Below the pieces are notes generated by a model. That model did no database searches. It worked only from the letters and a program-made list of their open reading frames with translations, and was not told the DNA's origin. Both the position numbers and the translations under genes were made by a program. From Streptomyces sp. NBC_01351 (GTDB taxonomy: Bacteria > Actinomycetota > Actinomycetes > Streptomycetales > Streptomycetaceae): a DNA stretch of 64,000 bases. The stretch is from NCBI RefSeq assembly GCF_036237315.1, contig NZ_CP108356.1:372001-436000 (forward strand). Reading direction: 5' to 3'. Below are positions 38,358 through 46,510 of the stretch, in pieces (the first letter of the stretch is position 1; every line of letters begins with the position of its first letter).

Positions 38358-39737
38358 ATGGACGAACCGGCCCGCATCGGACGCAGAGTTCAGCGCATGC
38401 GCAGCGAACTCGGACTGACCCAGCGGCAGTTGGCCGAGCCTTCCTACACCTCCGCATACATCTCCACGCTGGAATCGGGCAAGGTCCGCCCCTCCGAGAC
38501 TGCGCTGCGCTTCCTGGCCGGGCGGCTGGGCACCTCGTACGAGGAACTGGCCACGGGCCGCCCCGCCCATCTGGCCACCGAACTGCGCCTGGCCCTCGCC
38601 GACGCACAGGTGACCCTCGCGACGGGCGAGGCCGACGCGGCCGCCGACCGCTACCTGGGCCTGCTCGCGCGGGCGGAGGAGCTCGCCCTCGCTCCCGAGC
38701 AGGCGGAGGCCCGGCTCGGGCTCGGCGAATGCGCCCTGGAATCCGGCGAACTGGTCGGCGCGATAGCCCACTTCGAGGCGGCGGAGCGACTCCTCGCCGA
38801 CGAACCGCTTCCCCGCAGGGCCCGCCCGATCCGGGGCCGCGCCGTCGCGCACCTGCTCGCGGGCGAGCTGCGCTACGCCTGCTACCTCCTCGAATCCACC
38901 ATCGACGAGCTGGGCGCGAGCGGGCTCGCCGATCCCGAGGCACTGGTGCTGCTCTACGCCGCGGTGATCGGGCCGTACATCGACATGGGCGCCCACGCCC
39001 GCGCCGCGCACGCCGCCGAGCTGGCGCTCGCGCTGGCCCCGCAGGTCGGCGATCCGGCGCTGGTGGCGGGCATGCACCGGCAGGTGGCGCGGACGTTCCT
39101 CGCCGAGGGGCGGGTGGCCGACGCGGACGCCTCGCTCGCCAAGGCCCAGGAGATCTACGGACAGCTGCGGCTGCGGACGGACCTGGCTCACTGCCACTGG
39201 ATGCGCGGCTACGTACAGGCCCAGAACGGCGAACTCGCGGTGGCGGAGCGGGAGCTGCGCACGGCCCGGGAGATGCTCTCCGCCCGGCGGGCCGCCCTGT
39301 ACACGGCGCAGGTCGAGGTGGAACTGGCGGACGTACTGCGCCGGCTCGGCCGTTACGAGGAGGCCGCCGGGCTGCTGTCGGCGCTGCTGGACCTGGGCGA
39401 CAGCCACGGCGCGGTGCACGCGGGCGGCGCCCACCGGCTCCTCGGGCTGATGGCCGAGGAGCGCGGCGAGACCGAGGCCGCCGAGCAGCACTACGTACAG
39501 GCGCTGGCGCTGCTGGAGCGCAGTGGGGCGACGGGCGATCTGGCCGACCTGTGCCGGCTGCTGGGCGATCTGCTGCGGCGCACGGGCCGGGTGGAGGCCG
39601 CGATGGACGCGTACCGCACGGGGCTCGGGCACCGGGCGGCGCCGGGCACCACCACCCTGGGCCCGGCGCCCGCGTCGTTCGACGCGGGCGCCGCCCGGAT
39701 CAGTGGTTCTCGGTGGGCCGGAGGTCGTGCGGAATGA
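38358..39737 (+). CDS. XRE-family HTH regulator with TPR-like sensor region
   Basis: 459 residues. Residues 5-62 form an XRE HTH (RIGRRVQRMRSELGLTQRQL; SYTSAYISTLESGKVRPSE). The rest is a long helical array of TPR-like pairs (for example RYLGLLARAEELALAP; ALESGELVGAIAHFEAAERL; RRLGRYEEAAGLLSALLDLG), of the type that senses peptides or partner proteins in Gram-positive regulators. Streptomyces have many. AGGAGG sits 7 bases before the ATG. Its 3' end overlaps the convergent MFS gene by 38 bp. Confidence 0.92.
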   Translation: MDEPARIGRRVQRMRSELGLTQRQLAEPSYTSAYISTLESGKVRPSETALRFLAGRLGTSYEELATGRPAHLATELRLALADAQVTLATGEADAAADRYLGLLARAEELALAPEQAEARLGLGECALESGELVGAIAHFEAAERLLADEPLPRRARPIRGRAVAHLLAGELRYACYLLESTIDELGASGLADPEALVLLYAAVIGPYIDMGAHARAAHAAELALALAPQVGDPALVAGMHRQVARTFLAEGRVADADASLAKAQEIYGQLRLRTDLAHCHWMRGYVQAQNGELAVAERELRTAREMLSARRAALYTAQVEVELADVLRRLGRYEEAAGLLSALLDLGDSHGAVHAGGAHRLLGLMAEERGETEAAEQHYVQALALLERSGATGDLADLCRLLGDLLRRTGRVEAAMDAYRTGLGHRAAPGTTTLGPAPASFDAGAARISGSRWAGGRAE

Positions 39738-41223
39738 GCGCCCACGTGGTGGCCGCGGCGGCGACCGCGAGGCCGCCGGCCATGAGGAACGCGGGCGTGA
39801 TCGCCAGGGTGTAGGCGTGCGAGGCCGCGTCGATCAGGGCCTGTCCGACGGCGCCGCCGAGGCGTTCGGCGGTGTGCGCCGCCTCGCCCACCGAGTCCCG
39901 TACGGCGGCCGCGCTGGGTCCGTCCAGTTCCAGGGCGGGCAGGTTGCCGCGGTAGAGCGCGGCGGCCGTGGAGCCGAGGATGGCGACGCCCATGGCCGAG
40001 CCGAGTTCGTAGCAGGTCTCCTCGATCGCGGCGGCGCTGGACACCTCGGCCGCGGGGGCGGCGGAGATCAGCGTCACCGAGGCCACCGTGGTGGCGAGGC
40101 CGGCGCCGAGGCCCATGACGGTCAGGGCAACGGCGAAGGCGGCGTAGCCGAGGTCGGTGAACTGCTGGAACACCCAGGGCATGGCCATGCCGGCGGCGAG
40201 TACGACCAGTCCGGCGCCGAGCACGTGGCGGATCGCGAAGCGCTGCATGAGGGACGGGGCCACCATCGAGGCGCAGATCAGCGCGAGTGGTGCGGGCAGC
40301 AGGCGAAGGCCGGCCTCCAGCGGGGTGTAGCCCTGTCCGTACTGGAACCACTGGGTGACGAGGAACAGGATCGCGCCCATGCCGACCATGGGCAGGAAGA
40401 TCGCGGTGGCGGCGACGCTGAAGGCGGGCTTCGCGAACAGCCGCACCTGGAGCAGCGGGTGCGGCACGCGCAGCTGGCGGCGTACGAAGAAGGTCAGCGC
40501 CACGGCGGCGAGGACGAGCAGGGCCCAGGGCAGCGGGTCGGCGACTCCGCTCTTGCCGAGCTGCTTGATGCCGCCCGCGAGGGCGAGCATGCCGACGATG
40601 GACTGGCCGACGCCCCACCAGTCCCAGGCGCCGGTGGAGCGCGGGGCGCGCGACTCGGGGAGGTAGTGCAGGCCGGCCGCGACGATCAGGGCGGCGACCG
40701 GGAGGTTCAGGAGGAAGGCGGAGTGCCAGCCGTAGTCCTGGACGAGGAGACCGCCGACGACGGGGCCGAAGGCCATGCCGCCGCCGAAGACGGCCGCCCA
40801 GACGGCGAGGGCGAAGGCGCGCTCCTTGGCGTCGGTGAAGACGCTGCGCAGGATCGACAGGGTGGACGGCATGATGGCCGCGCCGCCGACGCCGAGCAGG
40901 GCGCGGGCCGCGATCACGTGCCAGGCCTCGGTGGACAGCACGGCGACGAGGGAGGCCAGCGAGAAGATTCCGAAGCCGACCATGAGCAGCCGCTTGCGGC
41001 CCCAGCGGTCGCCGAGCGCGCCCGCGGTGACGAGCAGGCCGGACAGGGCGAGCGCGTAGATGTCGATGATCCACAGCTGCTGGACCGCGCCCGGCTGGAG
41101 GTCGCCGACGAGGGAGGGGAAGGCCACGTTGAGGATCGTGGTGTCCATGGAGATGAGCAGGAGGCTGCCGGAGAGGATCGTCAGGACGATCCACCGACGG
41201 GGGTCCTGCGCGGGGGTGTGCAT
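39700..41223 (-). CDS. MFS drug:H+ antiporter, DHA2 (14-TM) type
   Basis: 507 residues. Motif A GDRWGRKRLL is in the loop after the second helix, and the N-terminus (TILSGSLLLISMDTTILNVAFPSL) matches the D1 motif of DHA2/EmrB-QacA proteins. The length and helix count fit 14 helices. It probably exports a toxic hydrophobic cation or antibiotic. It follows the TetR gene on the same strand with a 67-bp gap. Confidence 0.92.
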   Translation of the reverse strand: MHTPAQDPRRWIVLTILSGSLLLISMDTTILNVAFPSLVGDLQPGAVQQLWIIDIYALALSGLLVTAGALGDRWGRKRLLMVGFGIFSLASLVAVLSTEAWHVIAARALLGVGGAAIMPSTLSILRSVFTDAKERAFALAVWAAVFGGGMAFGPVVGGLLVQDYGWHSAFLLNLPVAALIVAAGLHYLPESRAPRSTGAWDWWGVGQSIVGMLALAGGIKQLGKSGVADPLPWALLVLAAVALTFFVRRQLRVPHPLLQVRLFAKPAFSVAATAIFLPMVGMGAILFLVTQWFQYGQGYTPLEAGLRLLPAPLALICASMVAPSLMQRFAIRHVLGAGLVVLAAGMAMPWVFQQFTDLGYAAFAVALTVMGLGAGLATTVASVTLISAAPAAEVSSAAAIEETCYELGSAMGVAILGSTAAALYRGNLPALELDGPSAAAVRDSVGEAAHTAERLGGAVGQALIDAASHAYTLAITPAFLMAGGLAVAAAATTWALIPHDLRPTENH

Positions 41224-41290
41224 GGGAGTCCGTTCAGGGTTGAGCGGGGTTCGATCCGGCGCTCGGGCCGGATTCGGATTCGGGTGCGGG

Positions 41291-41845
41291 CTACGCGGTG
41301 GGCCGCGTGCCGCCGAGGAAGGACGTCAGAACCAGGTGGCCGATCTGGCGGGGCGCGAGGTGGCCGTCGCGCACGCCCTCGGCGGCCGCGTCGAGCAGGC
41401 CCCAGAGCGAGTACCAGATCCAGTACGGCGGGAGGTCGGCGCGCAGCCGCCCCAGCCGCTGGCCGAGGGCGAGGAAGGCGAGGGCCCGCTGGTCCTGCCG
41501 GTCCACTCCGGCCCGGAACTCGGGGTCGGCGAGGACGGTGGCGTCGCGCGAGGTGAAGCCGTAGAGGTGCGCGGCGGGGATCAGAGCGACGACCAGCTCT
41601 TCGAGAGCGGCGTCGAAGGCGGCCCCGTCGGCGCTCTGCGGCAGGTCCACCGGGGTCAGGCAGGCGTCGACCACGTGGATGGCCCGGACCGCGACGGCCT
41701 TCAGCAGGGCCTCGCGAGTGGCGTAGCGGCGGCTGAGGGTGGCCCGGCTGGTCCCGATGCCCGCGGCGATCTGCACCATCGAGGCGCTGTGGTCGCCGGC
41801 GAGGACGCGGGCGGCCGCGTCCAGTAGTTCTTCTTCGTGCACCAT
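41291..41845 (-). CDS. TetR-family regulator of the MFS pump
   Basis: 184 residues. The HTH is EELLDAAARVLAGDHSASM; VQIAAGIGTSRATLSRRYATREALLKAV. The C-terminal ligand domain is of the short TetR type. The ATG at 41845 has AAGGAGG 6 bases upstream, which decides against the longer in-frame start. It lies upstream of the pump on one strand, with a dyad at 41869-41884 in its own promoter: a standard self-regulated efflux unit. Confidence 0.9.
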   Translation of the reverse strand: MVHEEELLDAAARVLAGDHSASMVQIAAGIGTSRATLSRRYATREALLKAVAVRAIHVVDACLTPVDLPQSADGAAFDAALEELVVALIPAAHLYGFTSRDATVLADPEFRAGVDRQDQRALAFLALGQRLGRLRADLPPYWIWYSLWGLLDAAAEGVRDGHLAPRQIGHLVLTSFLGGTRPTA

Positions 41846-41868
41846 GGTGAGCCTCCTTCGCCTCGGAT

Positions 41869-41884
41869 GATACAAAATTGTCTC
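41869..41884. promoter_or_regulatory. Probable TetR operator for the efflux unit
   Basis: GATACAAAATTGTCTC is symmetric at 12 of 16 positions, with ACAA/TTGT inner arms, 24 bp before the TetR ATG. It is distinctly AT-rich. Confidence 0.6.
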
Positions 41885-41936
41885 ACCCGAGGCAAAGTTG
41901 GTCCACTCATTTACCCGATCATCTGAGCGCGGGCGC

Positions 41937-42242
41937 TCACCAGGAGGACTTGGTGACCCCCGGGAGCAGCCCGGCGTGCGCCTGTCCGCGCATCCGGACC
42001 CGGGAGAGCCCGAACTTCCGGAGGTACCCGCGGGGCCTGCCGTCCACGCCGTCCCGGTTGCGCACCCGGGACGCGCCGGCGTCGCGGGGCTGCTTGCGCA
42101 GCTCCGCGAGTGCGGCCCGCTTCTCGACCTCGGTCGAGGAGGGCCGGCGCAGGACCTCCTTCAGCTCGGCCCGCCGGGCCGCGTACCGCTCGACGATCAC
42201 CTTGCGCCGGTCGTTGCGCGCGATCTTGCTCTTCTTGGCCAT
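41937..42242 (-). CDS. rpsN: 30S ribosomal protein S14, zinc-free paralogue
   Basis: 101 residues: [38 protein letters not shown] and the C-terminus PGVTKSSW. It has no CxxC pairs, so it is the C-minus form that replaces the zinc-binding S14 when zinc is short. Its ATG overlaps the L28 stop by one base (TGATG), so the two are translated together from the Zur-controlled promoter. Confidence 0.97.
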   Translation of the reverse strand: MAKKSKIARNDRRKVIVERYAARRAELKEVLRRPSSTEVEKRAALAELRKQPRDAGASRVRNRDGVDGRPRGYLRKFGLSRVRMRGQAHAGLLPGVTKSSW

Positions 42243-42478
42243 CAGACCTTCACCCCGCGGGCGCGGATCCGGGCCACGGCCGCCTCGACGCCGATCAGGT
42301 CGACGGTCTTGATCGCCTTGGCGCTGAGCACCAGGCGGACGTAGCGGCCCTCACCGGCCAGCCAGTAGCGCTTGCGCTGGACGTTGGGGTCGAAGCGGCG
42401 CGAGGTGCGCCGGTGCGAGTGGGAGATGTTGTTGCCGAAGCCCGGCCGGGCGCCGGTCAGCTGACAGTGGGCGGACAT
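42242..42478 (-). CDS. rpmB: 50S ribosomal protein L28, zinc-free paralogue
   Basis: 78 residues: [20 protein letters not shown] then [19 protein letters not shown]. Only one Cys remains (C5), so the four-Cys zinc site of the housekeeping form is absent. GGGAGC lies 6 bases upstream of the ATG. It is the first gene of the left half of the divergent Zur island. Confidence 0.97.
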   Translation of the reverse strand: MSAHCQLTGARPGFGNNISHSHRRTSRRFDPNVQRKRYWLAGEGRYVRLVLSAKAIKTVDLIGVEAAVARIRARGVKV

Positions 42479-42531
42479 GGAGTGCTCCCTGCCTCTCTCC
42501 GAGCGGGAGCGTCGTCGCCCACCGCTCGTTA

Positions 42532-42559
42532 TTGAAAACGATTTCCGTTGTCGTATAGT
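42532..42559 (+). promoter_or_regulatory. Promoter of rpmG2, probably leaderless
   Basis: TTGAAA (42532-42537) and TATAGT (42554-42559) are 16 bp apart, the best sigma-70-like pair in the window. The start codon ATG at 42566 is 6 bases past the -10 box, where transcription should begin, so the mRNA would have no leader and no Shine-Dalgarno. The -35 box overlaps the Zur site. Confidence 0.7.
42533..42547. promoter_or_regulatory. Zur box
   Basis: TGAAAACGATTTCCG matches the actinobacterial Zur consensus TGaaAATGATttTCA at about 12 of 15 positions. It lies between two divergent sets of zinc-free ribosomal genes. Zur with bound zinc would repress both; zinc shortage derepresses. Confidence 0.85.
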
Positions 42560-42565
42560 AGCGGC

Positions 42566-42730
42566 ATGGCACGCAACGAAATACGCCCGGTCGTCAAGCT
42601 CCGCTCCACCGCCGGAACCGGGTTCACGTACGTCACCCGCAAGAACCGGCGCAACGACCCCGACCGGATGGTGCTGCGCAAGTTCGACCCGGTGGTCCGC
42701 CGGCACGTCGACTTCCGCGAAGAGCGCTGA
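42566..42730 (+). CDS. rpmG: 50S ribosomal protein L33, zinc-free paralogue
   Basis: 54 residues: [40 protein letters not shown]. It has no Cys at all, so it is the C-minus type. It is the first gene of the right half of the Zur island and probably begins at the 5' end of its mRNA. Confidence 0.97.
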   Translation: MARNEIRPVVKLRSTAGTGFTYVTRKNRRNDPDRMVLRKFDPVVRRHVDFREER

Positions 42731-42759
42731 CCCTCCCCACCCCCAGAGAGAGCCACCCC

Positions 42760-43008
42760 ATGAAGCCCGGAATCCACCCCGCCTACGGCCCCGTCGTCTT
42801 CCGCGACAAGGCCGCCGACTTCGCCTTCCTCACCCGCTCGACCGCTCGCAGCGACAAGACGGTCGAGTGGGAGGACGGCAACACCTACCCCGTCATAGAC
42901 GTGGAGATCTCCTCCGCGAGCCACCCCTTCTACACCGGCACCGCCCGCGTCCTGGACACCGCCGGCCGCGTCGAGCGCTTCCAGCGCCGCTACGGGAGCA
43001 AGGCGTGA
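42760..43008 (+). CDS. rpmE2: 50S ribosomal protein L31, type B (zinc-free)
   Basis: 82 residues: [20 protein letters not shown], then the extended type-B loop and [26 protein letters not shown]. The Cys residues of the zinc-binding L31 are missing. When zinc is short it takes the place of the Cys form, freeing stored zinc. Its TGA overlaps the GTG of the next gene (GTGA). Confidence 0.97.
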   Translation: MKPGIHPAYGPVVFRDKAADFAFLTRSTARSDKTVEWEDGNTYPVIDVEISSASHPFYTGTARVLDTAGRVERFQRRYGSKA

Positions 43009-44153
43009 CGCTCCCCGTCGTGATCGTCGGCGGGCTGCACGCCGACGCCCGCCGTGCCGCGGTGGACCAGCTGCTCGCCACCGTCCCGGGCAGCGTCGCC
43101 CTGCACCACGACCTCGCCACCGCGGCCGAGGGCACCGTCCGGCGCCTGGTGCGCGACTCCTCCGGGCCGCTGGGCTCGGGGGAGGCCCCGCTCGTCAACG
43201 ACTGCGCGTGCTGCGCGCTGCGCGAGGACCTGGTCCCGGAACTGTGGCGGCTGGCCGAGGACGGCCTGACCCGGCTCGCCGTCGTCGAGCTGTGGGACTC
43301 CGTGGAGCCCCGGGCGATGGCCGAGGTCGTCGCCGCGCACGGGGGCGGGGCACTGGAGCTGACCAACGTGATCACCGCCGTCGACCCGGCCCTCGTCCTG
43401 CCGTACCTCGCCAACGGGGACGACCTGGCGGAGGCGGGTCTCGCCTCGGCCGCCACCGACCGGCGGACCGTCGGTGACACCTGGGCCCGGCAGCTGGAGT
43501 ACGCCCCCGTCCTCGCCCTCCTCGACAGCGGGGAGGCGGACGACGAGGACCGCGCACTGCTGGCCCAGCTCCACCCGACCGCTCGGCGGGTGGAGACGGG
43601 CTCGGGCTCGGACGAACTGGCCCGGCTGGCCTTCGCCGGGTTCGACACCGAGGCGGCCGCCGCCGCCCAGCACCCGGCCTGCGCGCTGCTGCCGCAGGAG
43701 GCGGACGAGGCCGGGGTCGCCACCCTCGTCTGGCACCGCCACCGCCCGTTCCACCCGGAGCGGCTCTACGAGGCGCTGGAGGACCTGTGCTGCGCCGCGG
43801 CCCGCAGTCGCGGCCGGTTCTGGCTCGCCGACCGCCCGGACACGCTGCTGGCCTGGGACGCCGCGGGCGGCGCGCTCTGCGTGGAGGACAGCGGGCCCTG
43901 GCTGGCCTCGCTGCCGGACGCCGCGTGGGAGATGGTGCCTCCCGTGCGCAGGGCGGCCGCCGCCCTGAGCTGGCACCCCGAGCACGGCGACTGCTGCCAG
44001 CACCTGGTCTTCACCTCGCCCGGCCTCGACCGCGACGGGCTGGAGCGGTTGCTCGACTCCTGCCTGCTCACCGACGCCGAGTACACCGCGGGGCGCGAGG
44101 GGTGGAAGCGGCTCCCGGCCGCCTTCGACGCCCTGCTCGACCCCGTCTCGTAA
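43005..44153 (+). CDS. CobW/COG0523-family protein lacking the P-loop
   Basis: 382 residues. The CxCC metal motif C67-x-C69-C70 ([14 protein letters not shown]) and the C-terminal CobW_C region ([48 protein letters not shown]) place it in the YciC/ZNG-type group that handles zinc under starvation. The N-terminus [20 protein letters not shown] is where the GxxGxGKT loop belongs, and it is not recognisable (no GK[ST]). GTP hydrolysis by this chain is therefore doubtful. It is translated with L31 (4-base overlap) and lies within the Zur operon. Confidence 0.9.
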   Translation: MTLPVVIVGGLHADARRAAVDQLLATVPGSVALHHDLATAAEGTVRRLVRDSSGPLGSGEAPLVNDCACCALREDLVPELWRLAEDGLTRLAVVELWDSVEPRAMAEVVAAHGGGALELTNVITAVDPALVLPYLANGDDLAEAGLASAATDRRTVGDTWARQLEYAPVLALLDSGEADDEDRALLAQLHPTARRVETGSGSDELARLAFAGFDTEAAAAAQHPACALLPQEADEAGVATLVWHRHRPFHPERLYEALEDLCCAAARSRGRFWLADRPDTLLAWDAAGGALCVEDSGPWLASLPDAAWEMVPPVRRAAAALSWHPEHGDCCQHLVFTSPGLDRDGLERLLDSCLLTDAEYTAGREGWKRLPAAFDALLDPVS

Positions 44154-44197
44154 GACGCGTACCCGTACCCGTCCCAGCCACTCCCAAGGAGTCCCCC

Positions 44198-44434
44198 GTG
44201 GCCCGTCGTACCGACGTCCGCAAGCCCGTCAAGGCCCGTCCCAACCCGCTGGACGCCGCCAAGATCACGCACATCGACTACAAGGACATCGATCTGCTGC
44301 GCAAGTTCATCTCCGACCGCGGCAAGATCCGCAGCCGCCGCGTCACCCGGGTCAGCGCCCGGCAGCAGCGCCTGCTGGCCGCCGCGATCAAGAACGCCCG
44401 CGAGATGGCCCTGCTTCCCTACGCGAGCCGGTAG
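44198..44434 (+). CDS. rpsR: 30S ribosomal protein S18, zinc-free paralogue
   Basis: 78 residues: [63 protein letters not shown]. It has no Cys. AAGGAG sits before the GTG at 44198. It is the last gene of the Zur operon, 44 bp after the CobW gene; its stop is 2 bp from the convergent gene. Confidence 0.97.
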   Translation: MARRTDVRKPVKARPNPLDAAKITHIDYKDIDLLRKFISDRGKIRSRRVTRVSARQQRLLAAAIKNAREMALLPYASR

Positions 44435-44436
44435 GC

Positions 44437-44679
44437 CTACTCGCCGGCGCTGCGGGCGCGGGCGCCCTCGCGGGTGCGGGACGCGGTCTGGGCCCGCTGC
44501 GGGTGACGGCGTACGTACTCGTGCTCCAGCTCGTTCATCCGCTTCGTGTGGGTGACCAGGGCGTCGTCGGACCCGTGCAGCAGGGTCGCGTGACGCGTGC
44601 GGTGGATGGCCTCCAGCTCTCTCAGGAGCTTGCCCTCCTCCAGCTTGCTCGCCGACGGACCGCCGTCGTGCTCCGTCAT
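44437..44679 (-). CDS. Small charged protein (DUF6158-like)
   Basis: 80 residues with the pattern KLLRELEAIHRTRHATLLHG, SDDALVTHTKRMNELEHEYVRRHP, which I recall as DUF6158 in Streptomyces. Helical and soluble; function unknown. It is 53 bp after the DJ-1-like gene on the same strand. Confidence 0.8.
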   Translation of the reverse strand: MTEHDGGPSASKLEEGKLLRELEAIHRTRHATLLHGSDDALVTHTKRMNELEHEYVRRHPQRAQTASRTREGARARSAGE

Positions 44680-44732
44680 GTCGCGTGCACCTCCTCCGCG
44701 CGCGTCCTGCGGGCTTCGTCCCCCGTCCTCCA

Positions 44733-45299
44733 TCATGCGCCGCCCGGGGCCCGGCCGCCGATCTCCGCGACGAGGGCGCCGCAGAAGGCCTTGAGGTCGC
44801 GCGGTCTGCGGCTGGTGATCAGCGTGGCCGGCGCCGCGTGGCAGACGTGGACCTCCTCGTCGACCCAGGTGCCGCCCGCGTTGCGGATGTCGGTGGCGAG
44901 GCTGGGATACGAGGTCAGGGTCCTGCCGTGGAGCACGTCGGCCTCCACCAGGGTCCAGGGCGCGTGGCAGATCGCTGCGACCGGCCTGCCCGTCTCGAAG
45001 AACTGCCGGACGAACGCGACGGCCCGCCGCTCCGTGCGCAGGGCGTCGGGGTTGGCGAGGCCGCCGGGCAGCACGAGTGCGTCGAAGGCCTCCGCCGTGT
45101 CCTCGGCCACGTCCTCGCCGAGGACGTGGTCGACGGCGTGGGCTCCCGCCTTGTCGAGGTGGTGGTAGGCGCGGATCACGCCTGGCTTCGTGGAGACCAG
45201 CCGGGGGATCCAGCCGGCTTCCAGTACGGCCTGCCACGGGACGGTGAGCTCGGTCTCCTCCACGCCCTCGGGCGCCATCAGGAACGCGATGCGTCGCAT
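44733..45299 (-). CDS. DJ-1/PfpI-superfamily protein (YhbO-like)
   Basis: 188 residues. The nucleophile elbow has Cys111 in VAAICHAPWTL, and FLMAPEGVEETEL supplies the Glu of the PfpI/YhbO active site. The family covers proteases, chaperones and glyoxalase/deglycase-type enzymes; this member is probably stress-related. The ATG at 45299 has AAGGAGG about 9 bases upstream. It follows a LysR gene by 34 bp on the same strand. Confidence 0.9.
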   Translation of the reverse strand: MRRIAFLMAPEGVEETELTVPWQAVLEAGWIPRLVSTKPGVIRAYHHLDKAGAHAVDHVLGEDVAEDTAEAFDALVLPGGLANPDALRTERRAVAFVRQFFETGRPVAAICHAPWTLVEADVLHGRTLTSYPSLATDIRNAGGTWVDEEVHVCHAAPATLITSRRPRDLKAFCGALVAEIGGRAPGGA

Positions 45300-45333
45300 G
45301 CGGGTCGCCTCCTTCCCTCCTCCCCCTCCTCCT

Positions 45334-46329
45334 TCAAGAGTGCCTGCCCGGGCAGGGCCCGGGCGCGGCCGAGCCGTCGGATGGGGGGTGCGGCGATGAG
45401 GGCGGCCGCGCACCGGAAGCCGACCGCGGCCCGGCCGCGCGGGCCGTGCAGCTGCGGGCGACCTCGTCGGCGAAGACCAGCGCGGGCGGGGCGAGGGCGG
45501 ACCAGCGGCGGACCGCCCAGCCCACCGCGAGGGGCGGCAGGGCGGGGATGGGGACCAGCCGCAGCGGGCCGTCGGTGCCGGGCACGCGCCAGCCGGGCAG
45601 CGCGGGCACGACGGCGTGGCCCAGGCCCAGTTCGGCGAGCAGCAGGGCCGTGTCCCAGTCGGCCACGCTGGTGTCGGAGCGGACCCGGATGCCGGATTCC
45701 GCGAGGGCGGCGTCCAGGTGGGCGCGGGAGGCCGAGTTCTCGGGCAGCCTGATGTGGCGGATCGCGGCCAGGTCGGCCGGCTCGATGCGGGTGCGGGCGG
45801 CGAGGGGGTCGTCGGCGCCTACCGCGAGGACCCAGGGCAGCTCCATGACGGGGCGCTGTTCGATGCCGCGGACCGGTCCCCCGATGGTGATCCAGGCGAG
45901 GTCGAGGTCGTCGGCGGCGAGGGCGTCGAAGCAGCTGCGGCTGGAGTTCTCGGTCTGGAACTCCAGGCTCACCTCGGGGTGGCGGCGGCGGAAGGTGACG
46001 ACGGCCTCGGACATGAAGTGGCGCACGGTGGTCGCGCCCGTGGTGACGCGCACCGTACCGCCGCCTCCGCGGACGAGTTCGTCCAGGCGGCGCAGTGCTC
46101 CGTCGAGGCCTGCGATGCCGTCGGCGGCGGCCGCTTGCAGGATGCGGCCCGCCTCCGTGGGGACGACGCCCCGGGCGTGCCGCTCCAGGAGGCTCGTCCC
46201 GGTCTGCTTCTCCAGCCTGCGGACGTGCTGGCTGACGGCCGACTGAGTGCAGCCGAGGTCGCGGGCGACGGCGCTGAGACTGCCCGCGCGGCAGACGGCC
46301 ACGAACACACGGAGATCATCGAGGGTCAC
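45334..46329 (-). CDS. LysR-type regulator
   Basis: 331 residues. The HTH is TLDDLRVFVAVCRAGSLSAV; ARDLGCTQSAVSQHVRRLEKQTG. The effector domain follows from about residue 90 (VRVTTGATTVRHFMSEAV; TENSSRSCFDALAADDLDLA). It has an unusual Pro/Ser-rich C-terminal tail of about 35 residues. GTG start at 46329. It is divergent from the DUF6817-like gene, with CCAAG/CTTGG half-sites in the gap, and it may also lead the DJ-1/DUF6158 transcript. Confidence 0.92.
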   Translation of the reverse strand: MTLDDLRVFVAVCRAGSLSAVARDLGCTQSAVSQHVRRLEKQTGTSLLERHARGVVPTEAGRILQAAAADGIAGLDGALRRLDELVRGGGGTVRVTTGATTVRHFMSEAVVTFRRRHPEVSLEFQTENSSRSCFDALAADDLDLAWITIGGPVRGIEQRPVMELPWVLAVGADDPLAARTRIEPADLAAIRHIRLPENSASRAHLDAALAESGIRVRSDTSVADWDTALLLAELGLGHAVVPALPGWRVPGTDGPLRLVPIPALPPLAVGWAVRRWSALAPPALVFADEVARSCTARAAGPRSASGARPPSSPHPPSDGSAAPGPCPGRHS

Positions 46330-46334
46330 GAGAC

Positions 46335-46399
46335 CCAAGGTATCGCTTGGATGTGGGGAGGAAACCGGAGGATTGACTTGGGTTTTGGGCTGGCCCAAG
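46335..46399. promoter_or_regulatory. Array of CCAAG/CTTGG half-sites, probable LysR boxes
   Basis: CCAAG-GTATCG-CTTGG (46335-46350) and CTTGGG-N11-CCCAAG (46377-46399) lie in the LysR/DUF6817 gap: four half-sites in 65 bp. LysR proteins usually bind two such sites, one for autoregulation and one near the target -35. Confidence 0.65.
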
Positions 46400-46510
46400 A
46401 TCGATGCAGGCCCGGGCGGCAACCCGTCCCGCGCCTTCGCCACGGGGTCCGGACCCCAGGCGGGGGCGAGGACGGGTGCCGACCCGTCACCACCATCGAA
46501 GGGGTCGGCC

